Of a stretch of 64,000 nucleotides of DNA, positions 51,846-62,394 are shown piece after piece; position 1 is the stretch's first letter; the number at the start of each line of letters is the position of its first letter. The notes under the pieces were generated by a model. It was not told the DNA's origin, searched no databases, and saw only the letters and a program-made list of their open reading frames with translations. The stretch covers positions 62,001-126,000 of the forward strand of contig NZ_NIHD01000003.1 of assembly GCF_002806975.1 (NCBI RefSeq), read 5' to 3'. The DNA comes from Marinobacter aromaticivorans (lineage in GTDB: Bacteria > Pseudomonadota > Gammaproteobacteria > Pseudomonadales > Oleiphilaceae). The translations under genes were made by a program, and so were the position numbers.

Positions 51846-52774
51846 CCGATTCGCCCTCCGGGCCCAAGTATGGCTTGGAGGCTGCCAGCTGGCGTTTCCC
51901 GGGTTGATATGTCCACTGCATTAACGCCGGACAACCGGAAGCAGTTTTTTAACCTGGCGTCATGTTCGCTGACCTTCTTACGCCAGGCCTGCTGAAAATT
52001 GCGGTTTGACGCATCAAACCAGACCGGACCTTCGGGTCCGGCCACGGCAAAGCGACCGCTTTGCGGCAGGGATTGTTCCAGCGGGTCCACAACCCGCAGG
52101 GCGCTGACGCTGTTATGGCTGGCCAGCGCTCCGAGCAAAGAGGCGGTGTTCTCCGAAATACCGAGAAAGTCGCTGATAACAAAGATGCGGCTGCCGGTAT
52201 GGGCAACCCGCCGTGCCTCAGTGAGGGCGGTATCCAGTGTGATTTCAGACGATGCGTTGTCTAGCGACAGGCGCTGTTGTGTGGCGAGGGTATCCAGCAG
52301 TCGCAGCACGGATTTTTTTCTCCGGGCCGGGCGTTGAACCGTCAGGGTGCTGCCGTTAAATACAATACCACCTACCTGGTCTCCTGCGGACAGGGCAAGC
52401 CAGGCGAGAATGGCGGCAAGCTGGGCGCAGCGTACCTGCTTGAAGGCACCAGTGCTGGCAAAGAACAGGGTGGGGCCCAGGTCACACAGCAGCAGCACCG
52501 GTCGCTCCCGCTCCTCTTCGTAGAGTTTGGTGTGGGGGGCCTGACGCCGGGCCGTAACGCGCCAGTCGATACTGCGGATATCGTCACCCGGCTGATACAG
52601 CCGTACTTCGGCAAAAGCCATTCCACGCCCGCGTTGGGCCGATTGCTGCAGCCCGGCCTGACGCGCCCGTACCGGGCGCGCAGATGGCAGTTTCAGTGCC
52701 CTGGCATCGGCCTGCAGGCGAATGAGTGCCTGCAGGCCGATGCGGGTTTTTGCATCGCTGGCTGTTACATCCAT
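51842..52774 (-). CDS. DUF58 domain protein
   Basis: This 310-residue protein has the DUF58 signature GRGMAFAEVRLYQPGDDIRS followed by DWRVTARR, and then a von Willebrand-like fold with LLCDLGPTLFFAS. DUF58 proteins are constant partners of MoxR ATPases and may act as their VWA-type targets. It starts 8 bases after the moxR stop. Confidence 0.87.
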   Translation of the reverse strand: MDVTASDAKTRIGLQALIRLQADARALKLPSARPVRARQAGLQQSAQRGRGMAFAEVRLYQPGDDIRSIDWRVTARRQAPHTKLYEEERERPVLLLCDLGPTLFFASTGAFKQVRCAQLAAILAWLALSAGDQVGGIVFNGSTLTVQRPARRKKSVLRLLDTLATQQRLSLDNASSEITLDTALTEARRVAHTGSRIFVISDFLGISENTASLLGALASHNSVSALRVVDPLEQSLPQSGRFAVAGPEGPVWFDASNRNFQQAWRKKVSEHDARLKNCFRLSGVNAVDISTRETPAGSLQAILGPGGRIG

Positions 52775-52782
52775 GACCGGCC

Positions 52783-53745
52783 TCAGGCGCTCACGGGAAC
52801 GCGGTCAATCAGGCGCTGTATCACTGTATCGGCTGTTACGCCCTCGGCTTCGGCTTCAAAGGTGAGCAGAATCCGGTGCCGCAGCACGTCGAATGCCACC
52901 GCGCGTATATCATCCGGTGTTACATAATCGCGGCCTTCGAGCCACGCAATAGCGCGGGCGCAGCGATCCAGGGCAATGGTGCCTCTCGGGCTTGCGCCGA
53001 AAGCGGTCCAGCGAGCCAGTTCCGGATCCAGGGCGCTCGGGTCCCGTGTTGCCAGAACCAGTGCCAGCAGGTACTGCTCAACCGGTTCAGCCATATAAAT
53101 ATCAGCGGCCTGGGCCCTGGCTTCAAACACCTGCTCTGCGCTCAGGCGGATGTCCGCCACTGGCTGCCCCTGACGGTAATCGCTTCGCGCAAGGTGCAGA
53201 ATGGCTTGCTCTGCCTGCGCCGAGGGATAGCCGATCACCACGTGCATCAGAAAGCGATCAAGCTGGGCTTCCGGCAACGGGTAGGTGCCTTCCTGTTCAA
53301 TGGGGTTCTGGGTGGCCATCACCATGAACAGGCGATCCAGCGGAAAGGTACGCATGCCCACACTAACCTGCCGTTCACCCATGGCTTCAAGCAGCGCAGA
53401 CTGCACCTTGGCTGGTGCCCGGTTAATTTCATCGGCCAGCACAAGGTTGTGGAAAATAGGCCCGCGCTGAAATTCGAACAGGCCGGTTTCGGCGCGGTAG
53501 ATCTCGCTGCCGGTAACGTCCGAGGGCAGAAGATCCGGGGTGAACTGTATGCGGTGAAAGTCGCCGGTGAGATGATCTGCCAGTGCTTTGATCGCTGTTG
53601 TTTTTGCCAGCCCCGGTGCCCCTTCAACCAGTAGGTGTCCATCAGCTAGCAGGGCAACAAGAAGGCGATCAACCAGCTTTTCCTGCCCGATTATTCTTTT
53701 TGCTAACTGTGTTCGTAACTCTCCAAACGTATGCTGTAACGACAT
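52783..53745 (-). CDS. MoxR family AAA+ ATPase
   Basis: This 320-residue protein is a classical MoxR ATPase. Walker A is in VEGAPGLAKTTAIKALADHL, Walker B in LVLADEINRAPAKVQSALLE, sensor 1 in VMATQNPIEQEGTYPLPEAQ, and the lid domain follows. It heads the operon with DUF58, DUF4381, BatA, BatB-C and BatD, which is thought to form a membrane chaperone-like complex for stress resistance. The 136-base gap to the divergent gdhB should hold both promoters; no confident -35/-10 pair was found. Confidence 0.92.
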   Translation of the reverse strand: MSLQHTFGELRTQLAKRIIGQEKLVDRLLVALLADGHLLVEGAPGLAKTTAIKALADHLTGDFHRIQFTPDLLPSDVTGSEIYRAETGLFEFQRGPIFHNLVLADEINRAPAKVQSALLEAMGERQVSVGMRTFPLDRLFMVMATQNPIEQEGTYPLPEAQLDRFLMHVVIGYPSAQAEQAILHLARSDYRQGQPVADIRLSAEQVFEARAQAADIYMAEPVEQYLLALVLATRDPSALDPELARWTAFGASPRGTIALDRCARAIAWLEGRDYVTPDDIRAVAFDVLRHRILLTFEAEAEGVTADTVIQRLIDRVPVSA

Positions 53746-53881
53746 TGGAATTGACTGCTCTCGTTCGTAAGCGTAAGTAGTTGCCGCAGTTTTGGTGTCT
53801 GCCCGGCAAAAATCAAGGGTTTGACTATGCTTATGTGACGATACCCCGATTACGTTTATTTCACACTAACTGAGGTCGACC

Positions 53882-56800
53882 ATGAATGCGCTGACAGTGG
53901 CTAACAAAGATCAGTTTTTTGAACGTTTGGCCGAAGAGTTTTCCCGAAAAATCACCAAGGCCGAAGCCCGGAAAATCAGCGAATTTGTAAAACAGCATTA
54001 CGCGCACATTCCTCTGGAGGAGCTTCTTAGCAGAAGTCTCTCGGATACCTATGGTGCCGTGCTGGCCGCCTGGCAGTTTCTGCAGAAGCGCAGCGCGGAA
54101 GAAACGCCGGTTGCCGTATTCAACCCCGACCTGGAAGGCGATGGCTGGCAATCCACCCATACCGTTGTGTTTGTTCTGCACCCGAATATTCCCTTCCTGA
54201 TTGACTCCCTGCGCATTGCCATCAATCAACGGGAGATCGGGACCCACTCCATTCAGCATTCCATCCTCCAGGTAGAGCGAGACAAGGCCGGGAAGCTGAA
54301 GAAACTGCTGCCAACAACGAAAAGCGACAGTGGCTCTGCTGCTTATGAGGCGTTTATCGTTCTGGAAATTGACAGGCACAGCAACCCGGAAGATCTGAAA
54401 GACCTGGAGCATACCCTGCAAACCGTTTTGCACGAGGTGCGCATCGCCGTTGCTGATTTCCCGGTGGTGACCGGGAAGGTCAATGAAATCATCAACGAGC
54501 TGGACAGCACCAATGCAGGCATCAGTGCTGAGCAAAAAAAGGAGGCCCAGGCCTTTCTGAGCTGGCTGGTCAACGATCACTTCACCTTTCTGGGGTACGA
54601 CGAATACGACTTTGTCAAAGACAAGTCCGGCGTGGTGGTGCGCCGGGTCGAGGATTCCGAACTGGGCATTCTGCACGTAAACAATGAGCGACCAGCCCAG
54701 GTACGCCTCAATAAACTGCCACAGCGCACACGAAACGAAATGACCCGGGCGAACGACATTTTCATCTTCGCCAAATCTGCCCAGCGCTCGCGGGTTCACC
54801 GCCCTGCCTATCCGGACTACATTGCTGTCAAGAAGTTCAATAAAAAGGGAGAAGTCGTTGGTGAACGGCGCTTCCTGGGTCTGTATACCGCCCGTGCCTA
54901 CAATGAGCGACCGGATGAGATCCCTTTGCTCAAGCGCAAATTCGAGAATGTCATGAAGCGCTCGGGATTTCTGCGCGAAGATTATGCCGGCAAAGAACTG
55001 GAACAGATCCTTACCCTGTATCCCCGGGATGAATTGTTCCAGATCGGTGAGGATGAGCTTCTGGAGGTGGCGAAAAATATTCTGTACATCCAGGAGCGTC
55101 GTCGCATTGAGCTGTTTCTGCGCGAGGATGTCTACGGTCAGTTCGTTACCTGCCTGGCGTTTTTTCCGCGGGATATATACAACACCGAGTTGCGCCTGAA
55201 AGTAGAGAAGGTGCTTGTTGACTGCCTGGATGCAGAAGATATCGAGTTTGTGACCCATTTTTCTGAATCGGTGCTGGCCCGGGTGCAATTCACGATCCGT
55301 GTTCCCCAGGTTGAGAACCGCAAGCTGCCGATTGCCGAGATTCGCGAGAAAGTCATCGAACTGGCACAGTCCTGGCGGGATGGCCTTGCGGTTGCACTCA
55401 GTGAGGCCTGTGGTGAAGAAGAGGGCAACGAACTGTACCGGCTCTGGGCTGCCGGCTTCCCGGCCAGCTACAGGGAGATGTTCTCGCCGCGCCGGGCTGC
55501 CATTGACCTTGAACACATTTCGGACGCGGCAACGGATAACGACCTTACCATGAGTTTTTACCGGGCTCTGGAAGAAGATGAAAGCACCCTGCATTTCAAA
55601 CTGTTCTATCCCGATCAGCCGCTGCCACTGTCAGACGTGATGCCGATTTTTGACAATCTGGGTTTCCGGGTCCTTGGGGAGCATCCGTTTGAAGTGACGG
55701 ACCGCCACAATAAAACCGTTTGGATTCATGATTTCACGCTCTACGCCAGCAGTGGCGCTGCGCTGGATATCCACCGGCTGAGGCCGATTTTCGAGGAGCT
55801 GTTCCACCGGGTATGGTTTGGTGAGGCGGAGAATGACGCCTTCAACCGCATGCTGATTTCTTCGTACATGAGTTGGCGTGAAATAGCGCTGCTGCGAACT
55901 TATGCCCGCTACATGCGCCAGATCCGTTTCTCCAACAGCCAAACGTTCATATCCAATACTCTGGTGCATCATGTTGACCTGACCCGGATGCTGCTTGAGT
56001 TCTTTGACGTGCGCTTCAACCCGGATCGCTTCCAGAGTGAAGGCAAGAGCCAGGCGGCGCAGCAGAAGCTGGAAATCGAGTTCAATGCCGGGCTGGAAAA
56101 GGTGGAAAACCTCAGTGAGGACCGTGTACTTCGGCTGTATCTTGAGCTGATGCAGGCCACGCTGCGCACCAATTACTACCAGTTGGATGAAGCGGGCGGG
56201 CCCAAGCCCTACATCAGTGTGAAGTTTGATCCCTCCGGAATCCCGGATATGCCCCTGCCGCTGCCTGTGTACGAAATTTTCGTGTACTCGCCACGGGTTG
56301 AAGGTGTGCACCTGCGGGGCGGCAAAGTGGCTCGTGGTGGCCTGCGCTGGTCAGACCGTTTTGAAGATTACCGGACCGAAGTGCTCGGGCTGGTAAAGGC
56401 CCAGCAGGTCAAAAACGCGGTTATTGTCCCGGTGGGTGCCAAAGGCGGTTTCGTGGCCAAACAATTGCCCGATGCCTCCGATCGCGAAGCCTTCCAGGCC
56501 GAGGGTGTGGCTGCCTACAAGACGTTTATCCGGGGCCTGCTCGATATAACCGACAACCTTGTCGATTCTGCCATTCAGCCACCGGAGCGGGTGGTTCGCC
56601 ATGATTCGGATGATCATTACCTGGTTGTGGCCGCAGACAAGGGCACAGCAACCTTCTCTGACATCGCCAATGGCCTGGCGGCAGAATACAACTTCTGGAT
56701 GGGCGACGCCTTTGCCTCCGGCGGCAGTAACGGCTACGACCACAAGAAAATGGGGATTACGGCGAAAGGCGCCTGGGTGTCTGTGGAACGGCATTTCCGC

Positions 56801-58774
56801 GAACTGGGAATCAACCCGGCGGAGGACGAGTTTACCGCCATAGGTATTGGCGACATGGCCGGCGACGTTTTCGGAAACGGTTTGCTGCGTTCCGAGAAAA
56901 CCCGGCTGGTGGCAGCGTTTAACCACATGCATATTTTTGTAGACCCGTCACCGGATGCTGCCAAGAGCTACAAGGAACGGAAACGACTGTTTGAAAAGCC
57001 CCGTTCCGCCTGGACAGATTACGACGCAAACCTCATTTCCAAAGGTGGTGGCGTATTCAGCAGAAGTGCGAAATCCATACCGGTAAGCCCGGAAATGAAA
57101 AAGCTCCTGGATATCAAATCTGACCGGGTGCCGCCCAACATGCTGATTACCCACATCCTCAAAGCCCAGGTGGACCTGCTCTGGGTGGGGGGTATAGGTA
57201 CCTACGTAAAAGGCAGCAGCGAATCCAACAGTGATGTTGGCGACAAGGCTAACGACGGCGTGCGGATTAACGGCGGTGAGTTGCGCTGTAAAATTGTCGG
57301 TGAGGGCGGCAACCTGGGCATGACCCAGCTTGGCCGGATTGACTACGCCCTGAAAGGTGGCCGCCTGAATACCGACTTTATTGATAACTCCGGTGGTGTG
57401 GATTGTTCTGATCACGAAGTCAATATGAAGATCCTGCTCAATCGCGCGGTTGCCATGGGCGACCTGACGTCCAAACAGCGCAATGTCATGCTTGAGGAAA
57501 TGACAGACGATGTAGCGGCCCTGGTTCTCAAAAACAATTACCGGCAAACCCAGGCCATCAGTATCGCCAACCGGGATGCCGCCGCGCGCCTTGAGGAATA
57601 TCGCAGGCTGATGAACAACTTCGAGAGCGAGGGCAAGCTCAACCGGGCCCTGGAGTTTCTTCCGGATGATGAAACCCTTGCGGAGCGCAAGCTCAACAAA
57701 AAGGGGCTGACCAGACCCGAACTGGCGATTCTGATTTCCTACGTGAAAGGGGACCTGAAGCAGACCCTCATTGATAGCAGCCTGCCGGATGAGCCTTCGC
57801 TTGCCCGGGAAATGTACAAGGTATTCCCTCGCGCCCTGACACAGAAGTTCTCCCGGGAGTTGGGTGAGCATCAGCTGCGGCGGGAGATTATTGCCACCCA
57901 GATCGCTAACGATATGGTCAACCACATGGGGATTACCTTTGTGGAACGCCTGACCCAATCCACAGGCGCCAGTGCAGCTTCCATAGCGCTGGCCTGGCTG
58001 ATTGCCCGGGATGTATTCCGCTTTGATATCTGGTGGGACAAGATTGAGGATCTCGATTTTCACATCCCGGCCCAGTTGCAAATGGAGTTGATGGGGGACC
58101 TGATGCGCGTGATGCGCAGGGCTGTGCGTTGGCTGCTGCGTAATCGCCGTGCGGAACTGAACATCCAGAGCCATATGGAACGTTTTGCAGACGGCGTCTG
58201 GGCGATTACAGCAGGTTTGCCGGAGTATCTGGGCGAACAGGCCCGTCAGGAATGGGAAAAACGCAATGAAGCGCTGGTTGGCGCCGGGCTGCCAGCAGAA
58301 CTGGCTTCAGTGGTTTCAGGTACCGGCTACCTGTATTCGTCCCTGGGTATTATCGAAGCTCAGGAAGCGACAGGCATGCCCCTTAAAACCGTGGCTAACC
58401 TGTATTATCAGCTGGGGGACCGGCTGGACCTGAACTGGTTCGCCAATGCCATTGCCAATCTTATGCCCGGCTCCCATTGGCAGGCGCTGGCAAGGGAGAG
58501 TTTTCGTGAGGATCTCGACTGGCAGCAGCGGGCGCTGACCACCGGCGTTCTGAATATGGCCGGTAAACCGGAGGATATCCCTGCCTGTATTGACGAATGG
58601 TGGCAGCGGCATGAGCATATGATTGAGCGCTGGCAATCCATACTGCTCGAGCTCAAGGGTGTCCGGGAGCCCGAGTATGCCATGTTCTCTGTTGCTCTGC
58701 GTGAACTGCTGGACCTGGCGCAAAGTACGTTGCACCAGCCCCATAATGAAAGCGAACCTCAAAAGACAGAATGA
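53882..58774 (+). CDS. gdhB: NAD-specific glutamate dehydrogenase (large class)
   Basis: This 1630-residue protein belongs to the 180-kDa class of NAD-dependent glutamate dehydrogenases, which deaminate glutamate to 2-oxoglutarate and ammonia for carbon use. The long N-terminal part contains regulatory ACT-like regions. The catalytic core begins near residue 800 with RGGKVARGGLRWSDR and VKNAVIVPVGAKGGFV. The Rossmann region includes AIGIGDMAGDVFGNGLLRS, and LRCKIVGEGGNLGMTQLGR follows. Length matches the family (about 1600-1620). It stands alone on the plus strand after the divergent moxR operon; a stem-loop follows 37 bases after its stop. Confidence 0.95.
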   Translation: MNALTVANKDQFFERLAEEFSRKITKAEARKISEFVKQHYAHIPLEELLSRSLSDTYGAVLAAWQFLQKRSAEETPVAVFNPDLEGDGWQSTHTVVFVLHPNIPFLIDSLRIAINQREIGTHSIQHSILQVERDKAGKLKKLLPTTKSDSGSAAYEAFIVLEIDRHSNPEDLKDLEHTLQTVLHEVRIAVADFPVVTGKVNEIINELDSTNAGISAEQKKEAQAFLSWLVNDHFTFLGYDEYDFVKDKSGVVVRRVEDSELGILHVNNERPAQVRLNKLPQRTRNEMTRANDIFIFAKSAQRSRVHRPAYPDYIAVKKFNKKGEVVGERRFLGLYTARAYNERPDEIPLLKRKFENVMKRSGFLREDYAGKELEQILTLYPRDELFQIGEDELLEVAKNILYIQERRRIELFLREDVYGQFVTCLAFFPRDIYNTELRLKVEKVLVDCLDAEDIEFVTHFSESVLARVQFTIRVPQVENRKLPIAEIREKVIELAQSWRDGLAVALSEACGEEEGNELYRLWAAGFPASYREMFSPRRAAIDLEHISDAATDNDLTMSFYRALEEDESTLHFKLFYPDQPLPLSDVMPIFDNLGFRVLGEHPFEVTDRHNKTVWIHDFTLYASSGAALDIHRLRPIFEELFHRVWFGEAENDAFNRMLISSYMSWREIALLRTYARYMRQIRFSNSQTFISNTLVHHVDLTRMLLEFFDVRFNPDRFQSEGKSQAAQQKLEIEFNAGLEKVENLSEDRVLRLYLELMQATLRTNYYQLDEAGGPKPYISVKFDPSGIPDMPLPLPVYEIFVYSPRVEGVHLRGGKVARGGLRWSDRFEDYRTEVLGLVKAQQVKNAVIVPVGAKGGFVAKQLPDASDREAFQAEGVAAYKTFIRGLLDITDNLVDSAIQPPERVVRHDSDDHYLVVAADKGTATFSDIANGLAAEYNFWMGDAFASGGSNGYDHKKMGITAKGAWVSVERHFRELGINPAEDEFTAIGIGDMAGDVFGNGLLRSEKTRLVAAFNHMHIFVDPSPDAAKSYKERKRLFEKPRSAWTDYDANLISKGGGVFSRSAKSIPVSPEMKKLLDIKSDRVPPNMLITHILKAQVDLLWVGGIGTYVKGSSESNSDVGDKANDGVRINGGELRCKIVGEGGNLGMTQLGRIDYALKGGRLNTDFIDNSGGVDCSDHEVNMKILLNRAVAMGDLTSKQRNVMLEEMTDDVAALVLKNNYRQTQAISIANRDAAARLEEYRRLMNNFESEGKLNRALEFLPDDETLAERKLNKKGLTRPELAILISYVKGDLKQTLIDSSLPDEPSLAREMYKVFPRALTQKFSRELGEHQLRREIIATQIANDMVNHMGITFVERLTQSTGASAASIALAWLIARDVFRFDIWWDKIEDLDFHIPAQLQMELMGDLMRVMRRAVRWLLRNRRAELNIQSHMERFADGVWAITAGLPEYLGEQARQEWEKRNEALVGAGLPAELASVVSGTGYLYSSLGIIEAQEATGMPLKTVANLYYQLGDRLDLNWFANAIANLMPGSHWQALARESFREDLDWQQRALTTGVLNMAGKPEDIPACIDEWWQRHEHMIERWQSILLELKGVREPEYAMFSVALRELLDLAQSTLHQPHNESEPQKTE

Positions 58775-58811
58775 CATGATTCAGACAAACTGAGTATTGC
58801 GTTGAAGCCGT

Positions 58812-58839
58812 GATTCCCGTTCAATCGTGATCGGGAATC
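58812..58839 (+). repeat. Perfect inverted repeat between gdhB and the carbonic anhydrase gene
   Basis: GATTCCCG at 58812-58819 pairs exactly with CGGGAATC at 58832-58839 across a 12-base loop. No T run follows, so it is not a standard terminator. It ends 8 bases before the GGAG site of the next gene, where it could influence translation or be a protein-binding site. Confidence 0.5.
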
Positions 58840-58858
58840 ATCACAATGGAGTCTTTTG

Positions 58859-59539
58859 ATGGGTCAGCTGGACCACCTACTTGAAAAAAACCGGGCCTGG
58901 GCCGAAGGCATCAAGGCCGAGGATCCGCAGTTTTTTTATCGCCTGTCGAATCAGCAGGCGCCGGAATACCTCTGGATAGGTTGTGCCGACAGCCGCGTGC
59001 CTGCCAACCAGATAGTCGACCTACTGCCGGGTGAGCTTTTTGTGCACCGCAATGTGGCTAACGTGGTAGTGCATACTGATTTCAACTGTCTGTCTGTGCT
59101 GCAGTTTGCTGTAGAAGTGCTCAAGGTAAAGCACATTCTGGTAGTGGGGCACTATGGCTGTGGTGGTGTCAGGGCAGCGCTGCGCAATGAAGGCTTTGGC
59201 CTGATCAGCAACTGGCTGCGGCATGTGCAGGATGTTAGGGATCGCCACCAGGCCGTTCTCAATGCCAGCGACAATGAGCCGGACCAGATTGATCGCCTGT
59301 GTGAGCTGAACGTGATCGAGCAGGTAGGGCATTTGTGCCAGAACAGCATCGTTCGGGAAGCCTGGAAGCGCAAGCAGCGACTGAATGTTCACGGCTTCGT
59401 TTACGACGTGGCAGACGGCATACTCCGGGATATGGGGCTGTCGGTTAACGGCGACAAGGACTGGGAACAGATCAAACAGAACAGCCTGGACGAACTGGCG
59501 TTGCGCCCGGTGCGTTCCGGCCGCCAGAAAAAAGTCTGA
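58859..59539 (+). CDS. can: Beta-class carbonic anhydrase
   Basis: This 226-residue enzyme interconverts CO2 and bicarbonate. The zinc ligands and catalytic pair fall at the E. coli Can positions: Cys42 and Asp44 in WIGCADSRVPANQ, and His98 and Cys101 in VVGHYGCGGV. The rest (GELFVHRNVANVV, DWEQIKQNSLDELAL) also matches. ATG 58859 is preferred over the preceding TTG because GGAG lies about 7 bases before it. It follows the inverted repeat after gdhB and has no evident metabolic partner nearby. Confidence 0.95.
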   Translation: MGQLDHLLEKNRAWAEGIKAEDPQFFYRLSNQQAPEYLWIGCADSRVPANQIVDLLPGELFVHRNVANVVVHTDFNCLSVLQFAVEVLKVKHILVVGHYGCGGVRAALRNEGFGLISNWLRHVQDVRDRHQAVLNASDNEPDQIDRLCELNVIEQVGHLCQNSIVREAWKRKQRLNVHGFVYDVADGILRDMGLSVNGDKDWEQIKQNSLDELALRPVRSGRQKKV

Positions 59540-59584
59540 TCGTTACCTTGAAACGGTTGCATTCACTCCACGCAGAGCATACCT

Positions 59585-60637
59585 GTGTCCGGTTTACCTA
59601 ACTCCCACCAGGCGCTGCTCAAAAATCGCCACCTGTTGTCTGATCGGGTGGCCTTGCTGGGGGTTGCGTCTGTGCACCTTTTGCCGGAGCTCCCTGGCGG
59701 CGGCCTTGCCATGAGCGAACACGCCGGTGTATTTCGTACTCTTGAGCAGTGTGAAGGCTGGCAGGCCTGTTTTGGTTACGATGCCCCGTTACTGGCGGAA
59801 AACCGTTATGACACTATTGTGGTTTTCTTGCCGAAAGCCCGGGCAGAGCTGGAAATGCGCCTGGCGCTGGCACGTTCCCTGGCTTCGGACAAGGCGCGGC
59901 TGATCCTGATTGGTGAAAAGAAAGAGGGTATTGCCGGTGCCATCAAACAACTGAAAGCGATTGCTCCGCAGGCTGTGAAAAAAGACAGTGCGCGCCATTG
60001 TCAGGTGTGGTGTGCCGAAGCGACAGAGCCTGCCCCCGGGTTTCGGGTTCAGGACTGGCTAAGCTGGCGCACGGTTGAATGTGCCGGGGTGTCCGTGGAG
60101 GTGGCAGGGCTGCCGGGAATCTTCAGCCAGGATGGTCTGGACAGGGGCACACACTTGTTGCTGGAGACCTTGGCGGAGCAGCCGGTCCGTGCTGCCCGGG
60201 TACTGGACTTCGCCTGCGGCGCAGGCGTTATCGGCGCCTGGATTCAGGCCTGGCAGGCCTCAAGGCAAGCGGCTGTTGCTCGTGTTGACGGCGTGGATGT
60301 CCAGTCGCAGGCAGTGATCTGCGCCCGGGAAACCTACCAGTGCAATGCAACCAGGGGCACAATATTCGCCTCGGATGGTCTCACGAATATTGACGGAGTT
60401 TGGCAGGGGGTTATCAGCAACCCTCCCTTTCATACCGGCGTAAAAACCGACACGTCCATGACAGAGCAGTTTCTTCAGGGTGTGAAACGGCATTTGCAGC
60501 CTGGCGGCGAATTACGCCTGGTGGCAAACAGTTTTCTGCCTTATGAGCCTCTGATCAGCCGGTACATCGGGCGTGTCGAACGTCTGCGTGAAGACGGGGG
60601 TTTCACCGTTTACCGCGCTTTCAGGGGCCCGAAATGA
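59585..60637 (+). CDS. rsmC: 16S rRNA (guanine-N2)-methyltransferase RsmC
   Basis: This 350-residue protein has the two-domain build of RsmC/RlmG enzymes: a degenerate N-terminal methyltransferase-like domain (about 1-165) and an active C-terminal one with motif [16 protein letters not shown] and the catalytic NPPFHTG motif ([14 protein letters not shown]). RsmC methylates G1207 of 16S rRNA. It starts with GTG 45 bases after the carbonic anhydrase gene. The next gene is a paralogue that overlaps it by 4 bases, so this one is called RsmC on length and on its FHTGVKTD sequence. Confidence 0.87.
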   Translation: MSGLPNSHQALLKNRHLLSDRVALLGVASVHLLPELPGGGLAMSEHAGVFRTLEQCEGWQACFGYDAPLLAENRYDTIVVFLPKARAELEMRLALARSLASDKARLILIGEKKEGIAGAIKQLKAIAPQAVKKDSARHCQVWCAEATEPAPGFRVQDWLSWRTVECAGVSVEVAGLPGIFSQDGLDRGTHLLLETLAEQPVRAARVLDFACGAGVIGAWIQAWQASRQAAVARVDGVDVQSQAVICARETYQCNATRGTIFASDGLTNIDGVWQGVISNPPFHTGVKTDTSMTEQFLQGVKRHLQPGGELRLVANSFLPYEPLISRYIGRVERLREDGGFTVYRAFRGPK

Positions 60638-61758
60638 TAAAAGCCCCCGGGGTTGAACTGACCCTGAAACGCCCGGGTACGGATGACCCCAGCCTCCGCG
60701 CCTGGAATGCCGCTGACGAATTGCTGTTACAGGAAGCTTTCGGGCACCTGGCAGATGCGCCCGATTCGCGGGTTCTGGTGGTTGATGACCAGTATGGCGC
60801 GCTGACGCTTGGGCTGTCCCGTTTTGCGCCGGATGTGGTGGCTGACAGCGCGGTCCTCGGCCCCGCACTGAAACTCAATGCGAGCCTGAACCCCGGTTGT
60901 GCGACACCGGAGCAGGTATACAGCTGGTTGCAACCCCCTGCTGCCAGCTACGATCTGATTCTCCTGAAGATTCCCCGCGAGGCTGATTATCTGGGCTGGC
61001 TGCTGCGCTGGGCCAATGCCGCACTAAATCATGACGGAACAATACTGGCTGCCGGAATGATCAAACATCTGCCGGATCGCAGTGTGGATGTATTCGCGGG
61101 AGCGGTGGAGGTCCGGAAGGTAAGCCGGGCGGTTAAAAAGGCCCGCTTGATCACCTGCAGCCGAGGTGCTGCGAGGCTGGCAGGCTGGCCCGGCTCCTGG
61201 AAAGGTTACCGGTTGGATGGCGGCATCCGGGTTGACGCCATGCCAGCTGTGTTCGCGCGGGAGAAGCTGGATATTGGTACACGGCTGCTACTGTCGCACC
61301 TGGCATCCGCCCTCGGATCCTGCCAGCCCGGTGACAAGGTGCTGGACCTGGCTTGCGGTAACGGTGTACTGGGCCTGAGCGCGCTGGCCGTGCAACCAGG
61401 CATTCAAATGACTTTCAGTGATGTCTCAAGCCAGGCCGTTCTCAGTGCCCGCCACAATACAGAGAGTGCGTTTCCGGATGCCCGGGCGCTGTTCCTGCAC
61501 GCAGACGGGATAGCCGGTAATCAGGGGGAGTTTGAGCGCATTCTGCTCAACCCGCCGTTTCATGAAGGCGGCGTGGTGGGTGATCACATTGCGCTCAGGC
61601 TGTTTGAGCAGGCGTCACGCCACCTGACAAAAACCGGGCGCCTGCTGATGGTGGGCAACCGGCATCTTGGTTACCATCGGAGCTTGCGGCGTTTCTTTCC
61701 CGGTGTCCGGCAGTTAGATGCCAACCCGAAATTCGTGGTTTTCGAAGCCAGGCTCTGA
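60634..61758 (+). CDS. rlmG: 23S rRNA (guanine-N2)-methyltransferase RlmG
   Basis: This 374-residue protein shares the duplicated methyltransferase build. The C-terminal domain has [20 protein letters not shown] and [19 protein letters not shown]; the N-terminal domain lacks intact motifs. RlmG methylates G1835 of 23S rRNA; its length is close to the E. coli enzyme (378). It overlaps rsmC by 4 bases (ATGA), giving a two-gene unit. It converges on ribE with a 15-base gap. Confidence 0.87.
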   Translation: MIKAPGVELTLKRPGTDDPSLRAWNAADELLLQEAFGHLADAPDSRVLVVDDQYGALTLGLSRFAPDVVADSAVLGPALKLNASLNPGCATPEQVYSWLQPPAASYDLILLKIPREADYLGWLLRWANAALNHDGTILAAGMIKHLPDRSVDVFAGAVEVRKVSRAVKKARLITCSRGAARLAGWPGSWKGYRLDGGIRVDAMPAVFAREKLDIGTRLLLSHLASALGSCQPGDKVLDLACGNGVLGLSALAVQPGIQMTFSDVSSQAVLSARHNTESAFPDARALFLHADGIAGNQGEFERILLNPPFHEGGVVGDHIALRLFEQASRHLTKTGRLLMVGNRHLGYHRSLRRFFPGVRQLDANPKFVVFEARL

Positions 61759-61773
61759 TGGCTGGCTGCCACT

Positions 61774-62394
61774 TTACAGGGCCGGGGCAGGGCGGTTGTA
61801 GCCCAGTCGCGCCAGCGTATCGACAATGGTCTGGGTCTGGCTGTCGATTTCGATGTTTACTCTCATGCCTTTTTCAATGGTGCCAAAGGTTGTGGCGCGC
61901 AGTGTTTCCGGAATGAGGTGAACATTGAACCGGTTGCCATCGACTTCGCCGATGGTAAGGCTGGCGCCGTTGATGGCTATATAACCCTTCGCAAAGATGT
62001 AGCGTGCCCAGGGTTCCGGTACTTCAAACCAGAGGGTTACGTTGTTTTCCGGCCTGATTATGTCAACCACGTTTGCTGTGGTGTGAATGTGACCTGAAAG
62101 CAGGTGGCCGCCAATTTCGTCGCCTATCCGCGCCGCCCTCTCAAAGTTGACCGAGTGGCCGGGCTCAAGATCCCCGAGTGTTGTCAGTTTCAGTGTTTCC
62201 TGCATGGCATCAAAAAACAGCGTATTGCCATCCTGGCGGGTAACTGTCAGGCAGGTGCCGTTGATGGCCACTGACGCGCCAATAGTGACATTCTCTGTGC
62301 TGTTTTCCGGAAAACGGATTGCAAAGGTGCTCAGCCCGGTTACAGCGGTAATTTCTTCCACGACAGCCATTCCCTGGACAATACCTGTGAACAT
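61774..62394 (-). CDS. ribE: Riboflavin synthase alpha chain
   Basis: This 206-residue enzyme joins two lumazine molecules to make riboflavin. The N-terminus MFTGIVQGMAVVEEI is the family signature. The two lumazine-binding repeats are visible: SVAINGTCLTV with SVNFERAARIGDEIGGHLLS, and YIAINGASLTIGEVDG with FNVHLIPETL. It stands alone on the minus strand. The 187 bases upstream show no FMN-riboswitch-like conserved segments. Confidence 0.95.
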   Translation of the reverse strand: MFTGIVQGMAVVEEITAVTGLSTFAIRFPENSTENVTIGASVAINGTCLTVTRQDGNTLFFDAMQETLKLTTLGDLEPGHSVNFERAARIGDEIGGHLLSGHIHTTANVVDIIRPENNVTLWFEVPEPWARYIFAKGYIAINGASLTIGEVDGNRFNVHLIPETLRATTFGTIEKGMRVNIEIDSQTQTIVDTLARLGYNRPAPAL

